Shown here: positions 57,029-64,000 of the stretch, piece by piece
Numbering within the stretch: the stretch's first letter is position 1
Layout: each line of letters starts with the position of its first letter
Source: Gnetum montanum
Lineage: Eukaryota > Streptophyta > Gnetopsida > Gnetales > Gnetaceae
Assembly: GCA_015680685.1 (NCBI GenBank)
Contig: MNCI01006964.1
Span: 231,526-295,525, forward strand
Direction: 5' to 3'
DNA: 64,000 bases
Program-made: the position numbers and the translations under genes
Notes under the pieces: model-generated
Database searches by the model: none
What the model was told of the DNA's origin: nothing
The model's input: only the letters and a program-made list of their open reading frames with translations

Positions 57029-60000
57029 TCAAACGTAGAACGGTTTTAGGTACAAGTGATTGGTCAGATTGGCAAGCTCATTTCCTTCCATGTCAGCTAG
57101 CTCGAATGCTCCATTGTCGAATGCTTTTGTAACCAAGTAAGGCCCTTCCCAGTTAGCTGAGAATTTGTCCGGGTGTTCCCGAATGACTTTAAGCATAAGG
57201 TCACCTTCTTTGATAGGGTGCTTGTTGATGTCATGCCGATGTCATTGCTGTTGTCGTTTTTGGTACCATTCGATCTGATCAAGGGCACGCACACGTTCTT
57301 CCTCCACCGAGTCTAGGTCGATGATGCGTAGATCATTGTTTTGCCTGTCATCGAGGAGCCTGGAAAGTGTGATCCTTAAAGATGGTACTTGCAGTTCCAA
57401 AGGTAAAATAGCCTCTGAACCGTAAACAAGACTATATGGTATCTTACCTGTCGAATTTCGGTGCGTAATACGGTATGCCCACAATGCGTATGTCAATTGT
57501 TCGTGCCATTTTCTTTTGCTCTGGATAAGCATTTTCTTAAGTATTGTAATAATTGTCTTGTTTGTTGCTTCCGCTTGTCCATTGCTCTAAGGATAGTAAG
57601 GGGATGAAAACGAGTGTTTGATCCCTAAATGTTCACAAAAGGCTTTGGTTTCGGCACTACTAAATTGTGGCCCGTTGTCAGTGATGATTGTCATGGGAAT
57701 GCCAAAGTGGGTTACAATGTTTTCTAGAATGAAATTGCATACGTGCTTGGATGTAGTTTTTCAAAGGGGAGCAGCTTCTACCCACTTCGTGAAGTATTCT
57801 GTGGCAATTATAATGAAACTATGGCCCGTAGAAGACGAGGGGGTTATCTGACCAATGAGGTCTAACCCCCACTTTTGAAAGGGCCATGTGATTTGCGTTG
57901 TATGCAACTCATTCGGTGGGACATGTATCAGATTGCTATGTTTTTGACAAGTATTACATGTTTTGACTTTGGTGAGACAGTCATATTTCATGTGTGGCCA
58001 ATAATAGCCCAAGCGCCTGATTTTCATTGCCATGGCTTTTGGTGCTATGTGTCCTCCACATAGTCCTTCATGTACTTGTTCAACAATAGTATGGGCATCG
58101 GTACTACTAACACATGTTAGCAATATGCCTTCATAGGATCGACAATAAAGTATGTCCCCTACTAGGGCATACTTCTTAGAATGTTTCTACACTGCGTCTC
58201 TTTGTGCATTTGTTAGATGTCGTGGTGCTTCACCGCATAGAAGGTATTCTTTTATGTCGTCGTACCATTCTATCGCATGTGTTGTACTAACAGATGCAAT
58301 TGGAAACGTGTTAAGGGTGTCGGTGATTGGTTCAACACAACTGATTACGGAGCTTGGTAATGCATGGAACATGTCTAGCGATATGTTTAATGCTAATGTG
58401 GCTAGTGCATCTGCGATGGTGTTATCATTCCTGGAGACATGTTTTATATCGATGTTTTCGAATTGCCTCATTAGGTATTTTGCCAAGTCGCAGTATGGTT
58501 GTAAATGTTTGGCTTTGCATGTATAGACATCTGTGACTTGGTTTACGACCAGTTGCGAGTCCCCTCTAACTACAAGCCATATGATGTTTAAAGCCAAAGC
58601 TGCCGTGAGACCTCTAAGGAGACCTTCATACTCTACTATGTTGTTGGTACAGTGAAAGTTGAAACGATAGGCGAAGGGTCGGATCTCCCTGGAGGGATGG
58701 GTGATGACAGCAGCCGCACTTCCTCATCAAGAGGTAGATGCCCCATCAAAGTTCAAAATAGCATCATAGTCATCGGGCACTATGTCTATGGCGCTTATAT
58801 TCTCATCTGGGAAGTCTGGGTCTATAGTCGCTTAGTCGCGCGTTGGTGATGTTGCCATTTGATTTACTGTAGGTTGACCCTTAATTGATGACTGCACTAC
58901 GTAGTACAGGTCAAACTCAGCTATCATGGCCTTCCACCGGGCTATTCGACTTGTTTCGTAAATATTCCCTGTTATGGCTCTCAGCACATTGTCCTTGCAA
59001 ATTATGTAAACCTGGTTGCGGAAGAGGTAATGTCGTCACTTTCTTACAAAAAAGACCAAAGCTAAACATGACTTCTCCACATCATTATACCTTTTCTCAT
59101 GGGCAACTAATGCATGGCTCAGGTAATATACAGGGACTTCGGTTCCGTCATCTTGTTTCTGGCAAAGCATAGATGCGATGGACGAATCCAAAGTAGCAAG
59201 GTAGATGTAGAATGGTTTATCATTTTGAGGTGGATAAACCATGGGTAGCCAGGCAAGTGCCGTTTTAATGTCATCGAATGCCTGTTGACACTGCGGAGTC
59301 TATTCAAAATGTACGTTCTTGCGTAACAGGTGGTTCATGGGTTTTAGTTTATTTGTCAGTTTTTCTATGAAGCGCCTGATGAACTGTAATCTACCTTGTA
59401 GACCTCAAAGTTTAGTAAGGTTGCCTGGTGGTTTCAGGTTTGTTATGGCTTTGACGTTATCAGGGTCTACTCGTATCTGTGCTTCTGATGCTATAAATCC
59501 AAGCATTTTCCCTGTTTTGATGCTGAAGACACATTTTTTTGGGTTAAGCCTCAGTTCATACTTTAGACAACGTTTTAATACTAAATTGAGATCTTGTACA
59601 TGTTGTTCCTCCGTTTTTGACTTAACCACAATGTCATCCACGTAATCGTTAAGTGAGTGTAGTATGTAATCGCTAAAGATAACTGTCATCGCTCTTTGAT
59701 ACGTGGCCCCAGCGTTCTTGAGACCAAAGGGCATCATTGTGTAACAAAAGGTTCCCCATGGTGTCATAAAGGTTGTCCGAAGCTGATGTTCCGGGTTGAT
59801 ACATATTTGATTGTATCCCAAAAATCCGTCCATGAAGGATAATAACGCATGCCCAACAGTTGAGTCAACAAGTTGATCGATGCTGGGTAGAGGAAAATCA
59901 TCCTTTATGGTTGCAACATTTAAATCCCGAAAGTCAATGCACAAACGAATGCTCCCATTCTTCTTTGGAACAATGACCATGTTAGACACCCACTCGACGT

Positions 60001-60505
60001 AATCAACAGCCCGAATGAAACCAGCTTGATAAAGCTTGGTGATCTCATTGCGAACTGCTAATGCTACCTCGGGCTTAACCTTTCGTGCTTTTTATTTTAC
60101 TGGTCTCAACTTTGGATCAAGGATGATATTGTGTTGGACAATTCGGGGATCTAGCCCGGGCATGTCTGTGTAGGACCAAGCGAATGCTTTCATATTTTCC
60201 CTAAGAAAATTCTCAATGTTTTTGGCTAATGGCGGTTGTAATAAGGTTCTTAGCTTTAAAATTTTAGTTTCTCCATCGGGCATGACGATGGGAGTTTCAG
60301 ACAATGGGTCTTCAGTGATATTCTCAGCCTCTATGTCAAGGAATTTTGTCATGCCTTTGTAATCGTCTATTATTTGTTGTGCTGAGGCTATGACTACGTT
60401 GTCCGTTGGTGAACTCAAGTGGATGAGATTTATGTTAATGTCTCTTGTAATTTTGCCGTATGGTCCATCAATGATTAACGATGCGGTTAAATGCTGGCAG
60501 TCCAT
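57029..60505 (-). pseudogene. T5 pol: RT, RNase H, second RNase H, integrase (best preserved)
   Basis: Minus strand from ATG 60505 (MDCQHLTASLII) to the stop at 57031-57029. RT: FAWSYTDMPGLDPR, VPKKNGSIRLCIDFRDLN, FMDGFLGYNQI, YVDDI at 59644-59630. RNase H near 59240-58900 (YLATLDSS, NDVEKSCLA). The archaeal-type RNase H, 58760-58370, keeps all four acidic positions (FDGAS, VEYEGLLRGL, RGDSQLVVNQV, NDNTIADALA). Integrase: full H2C2 finger (58090-57930) and all three catalytic acids (GLDLIG, ITDNGPQF, QAEATNK). The C-terminal FSANWEGPYLV box is near 57150. Remaining damage: about eight stops (near 60094, 59403, 59299, 58709-58706, 57758, 57590, 57241) and small gaps. The dual RNase H places it in the Tat lineage. 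Confidence 0.92.
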
Positions 60506-60750
60506 TGAGCTTGCTCCTGCCAATAAACAGAGAGCTGAATAAGTAAAGGTGTATCGTTCTATGTCTTTTGGTGATTTTAAACTATGCTTACATACATAAT
60601 GGTGGATTATCATCACACCGGGATGCATGGCAGTTTAAGGCCTTACTGGGCCATAAGTGGCAGTTTAAGGGCTTACCGAGCCATAACTTGGATGGGGAAA
60701 TGGCAGTTTAAGGTCGTAGCGGGCCAATATGGCAGTTTAAACTAGAACGT
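60506..60750 (-). other. Second spacer of T5 with four spacer units and candidate splice acceptor
   Basis: Minus strand: four units of the form gccttaaactgcca at 60745-60625, then a pyrimidine-rich stretch ending ttattggcag at 60517, 11 bases before the pol ATG. Same arrangement as T2 and T3. Confidence 0.65.
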
Positions 60751-60950
60751 TCAGAGTAAACGTGTAAAATGGGGTCCATGGAGGAACCAAGACATAGAAA
60801 TCTCTATTTTTAATAATTTTTATTATTTTATCATATATATATTTTTTTATTTTTTTTATTTTTTTGGGTGAAAAATAAGGAAAAATGCAAAAAAAAAGGC
60901 AAAAAAGAGCAACGGCGGATGAAATGGTGGCGTCAGCATTGGTAGAGCAC
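60751..60950 (+). other. AT-rich intergenic stretch upstream of the T5 antisense promoter
   Basis: Long T/A runs (60815-60900) between the divergent antisense gene and pol spacer. Confidence 0.5.
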
Positions 60951-60960
60951 TATATAAAAG
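60951..60960 (+). promoter_or_regulatory. TATA box of the T5 antisense gene
   Basis: tatataaaag followed by a run of ten G, 268 bases upstream of the ATG at 61219. The following leader (60980-61210) carries about a dozen agcgtaaa / agcgtaga words, also abundant in the element LTRs. Confidence 0.65.
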
Positions 60961-61218
60961 GGGGGGGGGTCCATTTGCTTCTTACTTTGAAAGCGACAAA
61001 GCGTAAGCGACAGCGTAAACTGTTAAAGCGTAAGTGTAAACTACAGTGCCTTAGCGTAAGTGTAAATTTCCTCGTGAGCGTAGACGCCGAAGAATAACCC
61101 TAGCGTAGATGCACAGCATTAAACCCCAGCGTAGATGCAGAGTGTAAACTTCCAGGCGTCAGCGTAGATAGTTCTTCTCTTTAGCGTAAACTTGTATCGT
61201 CAGCGTAAACAAGCCGAG

Positions 61219-64000
61219 ATGGGCAAGGGCAAAGAAGTGGAGGGCCAGGGGAGGAAGGGTCCTGACTTGACCTTCGCAGAGGAGACGGAAGCTATGCTGT
61301 AGGGCCTGCCCAGGCCAAGGATCCCATCCTGGCCTGTGACATCCCATAGGTAGGCTCTGATCTCTGTCTCTAATTATTTATGTGCTTTTTTCTTTTACAG
61401 CGTAGACAATCTCGACGTATATGTCGAGCGTAGGGGTTTTTAGGCGTATGGGGTTTTGCAGCGTATACGCCGAGTGTCACTTTGTAGTATAAAGTTTTGT
61501 CAGCGTAAACATTCTCCCTGTACTAGCATATCAACGTAAGCCATGACGTCATGAGTTTTTTGTGCATAAATTCTTGTCAGCATGATTTGCTTGTTTTATC
61601 AGCGTAAATTCTATTTACTGTGACGACGTATACGCTGAGGGTTTATTCAACGTATACGCTATTAGTCTGCAGTTGTCTTTCGATGTAGACTTGTTTTCCC
61701 TGTTTCTGGCGTAAACTTGTTTATTCCGCGCTGGCGTAGACTACTTACGCTTAAATTGAGCTGCGACATATACGCTGAGGGTTTCGTCGGCGTATACGCT
61801 AAGCGTAAGACAATTAGGCAGTGTATACGCTTAGTGTACAACATATACACTGAGTTTAAGCCGCATATTACGCTAAGTGTGAACAGCTTCGCTGGCGTAT
61901 ACGCTGGTCTACAGGGCGTATACACTGAATGCAAACAGTTAGTAAAATTTTTCCAGATTTTAAGTGTCGATTTATGATGTAAACTTTCGCTTTTCGGGCT
62001 AATCTGTCATGGCATCATGATTTTTTGCAGGGACAGCAAGCACTTTCTCATCGTTGTCGAACTTGTTGGGGTATTAACATGGGTTGGCCCTATTGAGGAA
62101 GGCGAGGTTCCCCGATCTGACCGTGGATAACAACGAGGTTTGGTTCAGGGGAGGCACATATGGATTTCTGTCTTTCCTGTTGGACAATTTCGAGGTGGCT
62201 ATCTGGTCAAACTTTGACGAGGTGACTGCACGGAGCGTGCCTGAGGAGATGCTGCAGAGGGTGTCATGGTTTTCATACAGGATATTGATGAGGGGCCTCT
62301 TGTTAACGAGGATGGTACTACCCACAGGCCCTGGTCTACACACCCATTAACGCGCATGTGGGCACTATTGTCGCGAGGGTTAGACTACCTCAACAATACG
62401 TTGTTCGTAGCTGCCCATACACATACATTATTCTAGAACCCTCTTGGCACGGTGTATAGAGTGGTCAGGTAGGAATATTTAAGTTTACTATTTCCTTTCG
62501 CTGTTTAGCGTTTGTTTCTTGTTTTGACTCATATTTGCTTACAGGACGAAGACCAACCCGGATGGGACACTCATTGAAGATGAAGGATTAGCCCTTGCTC
62601 GCACTACTTTGGAGGCATTCATGATGGGCCCCACCCTTCGTGGGACCATACTGGGTCAAACGAAGGGTTCGATGGTCCATTTTCATAAGCAGTTCTCTAG
62701 AGCATTTGGGATGTGCAAGGCACGTGGGTGGCTTCATGAAGACTGGACTAACAACGGGCCAGTCTTCCCTCGTGACCTTTGCAGCACATCTAGATCCACC
62801 ACCCATGGTAAATGATAACATTTTCTAGATATGTTAACAGGTTTGTCCAATTGTTTTAATTTGCATTGATACAACTATTTTAAATTGCTTTTATAGTTGA
62901 TGTACCTTCTGGTGAGGATCCGGTGACCACTGGACGAATCGAGATGACTTTGTCGATGAAGTTCAGAGGAGTGACTAAGGCTCAAAAGTGGTTGCGTAAT
63001 CATGCTCCTCCATCCATCGCTCGTTGCCTGGATAATGCTAGCCTCATGGAGCTTTTTATGACCCTGAGTCCTGACATTTCCATTGGGGAGATGATTGGGA
63101 TTGTAGACTCTTTTAATGAGTCTGTCTCATACTACAACACCCGGATTAAGGGTGTGAAGGTAGTTTTCCATTTGGCGTACCGGCAGATGGCTTAAATGTA
63201 GTATTAGACAGAGCTCATAAAGAGCTCCAGACGATTTGGGAGTTGGAAGATTGGCTAGGCGTGGATAAGGGTGCCAAGGGATTCCCGATGCAGAGGAAGG
63301 TAAGAGTTGTGGAAGTGAACGAACTATATCCCCTGTTTAGAGCATGGGTATTCCCCAAAACTCTTTTCCAGGTGAGGTGTCTTGGGGTTGAGGCTGTTCG
63401 TGTCATGCGAACTGTTTTGGAAACAGGCATGCGATATAACTGCGCGCGATTTTTGTTGTCGGGCATGCACAAGGAGATAGTGCAGTTGCGTTCGAATGTC
63501 AAGGCGCAATCCCATTTGACCTTCGCATTCTTCGCTGGTTATCTTCGCCGTTTTACCGAGTTCCTGGTAGTTCGCGCAGACAATAAGTTTGTTCTGCAAG
63601 ATCGGGGTCAAATATCCCGCCCGTGGATCAACCACTTGTTTGAGACAGCTAAATCCCAGGATTCCCCTGAAGGTATTGATGAATCCACTTCTATCACTAC
63701 AGGGGGGTCATCTGGTGGTTCAATCCACACACGTGATAGTTTGGAGTTGGAGCCAGACGAGGTACCCTACACTGCTAGAAGGGCAGAACGGGTCATCAAG
63801 GAGACCGTTGGCCAAGCTAAGTCAAAGCTAAAGAGGCCTAAATGCCCAGCTGAGGAAGTCTCCGATGTGAACGAGCCACGCATGAAGTGGATACGCTTCA
63901 AGATGCCTGGTAAGCAGACCTCACCTGTTTATTACTTTATCATTTTCGTTTTGTTCATAACTTTTTCTTCAATTGCTTATGTGTCTTTGATGTTTTTGGC
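61219..64000 (+). CDS. T5 antisense multi-exon gene with FCP1/NIF-like domain (3' part beyond window)
   Basis: Plus-strand counterpart of 40362-44436. Exon 1 61219-61349 (MGKGKEVEGQGRK), exon 2 62031-62468, exon 3 62545-62807, exon 4 62897-63909; introns begin GTAGGC, GTAGGA, GTAAAT, GTAAGC and end in AG. Exon 1 to 3 phases match T3, and exon 2-4 lengths are 438/263/1013 against 450/275/1050. Exon 2: HFLIVVELVGVL, then after a frameshift VWFRGGTYGFLSFLLDNFEV and AIWS, then LNNTLF...NPLGTVY: an FCP1/NIF-like order with Glu for the first Asp and no DD motif. Exon 3: GWLHEDWT. Exon 4: ASLMELFMTLSPDISIGEM, LEDWLG, FPKTL, FTEFLVV, SRPWINHLFE, ending in a basic tail and MPGK. Frameshifts and a few stops (61301, 63193) show decay. 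Confidence 0.75.

Larger units (their letters stand above)
12153..64000 (+). mobile_element. T1: giant Tat-lineage Ty3/gypsy element, host of nested copies, runs off the window
   Basis: T1 can be followed as separate blocks: 5' LTR 12153-13873, gag part one 14119-15518, gag part two and protease 29188-31566, a duplicated protease block 32490-33342, spacer arrays, and pieces of the antisense gene at 32120-32470, 34122-34241 and 51557-52588. T2, T3 and T4 interrupt it, and T5 in turn interrupts T4. The gag reading resumes exactly across T2, and the antisense gene exon resumes exactly across T3, which fixes the order. Its pol and 3' LTR should lie to the right of this window. It lies within the Athila-like element. 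Confidence 0.8.
54431..64000 (-). mobile_element. T5: Tat-lineage element on the minus strand, 5' side beyond the window
   Basis: From its 3' end: LTR 54431-55642, polypurine tract 55643-55658, 3' region, array 2, pol (ends 57029), second spacer, and the antisense gene, which therefore reads on the plus strand from 61219. Gag-protease and 5' LTR should follow to the right. Pol is the least damaged in the window. Confidence 0.88.

Overview
The window is repeat-filled nuclear DNA from a large plant genome, plausibly a conifer or other giant-genome plant. The species cannot be named from the sequence. I found no intact host gene, tRNA gene, rRNA gene, CRISPR array or bacterial operon. Almost all recognisable coding sequence is decayed retrotransposon: Ty3/gypsy of at least two lineages, plus LINE and SINE copies.

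Layout. 1-1400: end of an old gypsy pol (integrase) on +. 1401-4400: gene-poor DNA with an AT-rich minisatellite beside a TATA/AATAAA segment that resembles part of an LTR. 4400-7605: two LINE reverse-transcriptase relics pointing away from each other, with two tRNA-derived SINEs, each with its own target-site duplication. 7647-12152: an Athila-like gypsy element on - (RNase H, RT, protease, gag). 12153 to the end: a nest of five related giant Tat-lineage (Ogre-like) elements, here called T1 to T5. T1 starts at 12153. T2 (15519-29187) sits in T1 gag with a near-perfect 5-bp target duplication. T3 (34242-51556, 17.3 kb, two 1552-bp LTRs, perfect 5-bp duplication) sits in T1 further on. T4 (LTR 52589-54199) also sits in T1, and T5 (minus strand, 3' LTR 54431-55642, running past 64000) sits in the T4 leader.

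Shared plan of the Tat elements: LTR, PBS-like block, leader with a small covarying hairpin, gag-protease ORF, spacer repeat array, a long ANTISENSE gene, a second spacer, a separate pol ORF (RT, RNase H, second archaeal-type RNase H, integrase), a third repeat array, polypurine tract, LTR. The antisense gene is the most interesting object here. It is multi-exon, has its own TATA box, and is present in T3 (minus strand, 40362-44436) and T5 (plus strand, from 61219). Exon lengths, intron positions and the first intron phases match although the proteins are quite diverged. Its exon 2 resembles FCP1/NIF-type (CTD small phosphatase-like, HAD fold) domains with the acidic catalytic residues lost. 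Its 3' half survives in T1 and T2.

Decay: most premature stops checked by eye are explainable as C-to-T or G-to-A changes at CAG, CAA, CGA or TGG codons, as expected for long-methylated copies. Hand comparison of the first 260-300 bp of the paired LTRs gives roughly 7% (T3) and 8% (T2) difference.
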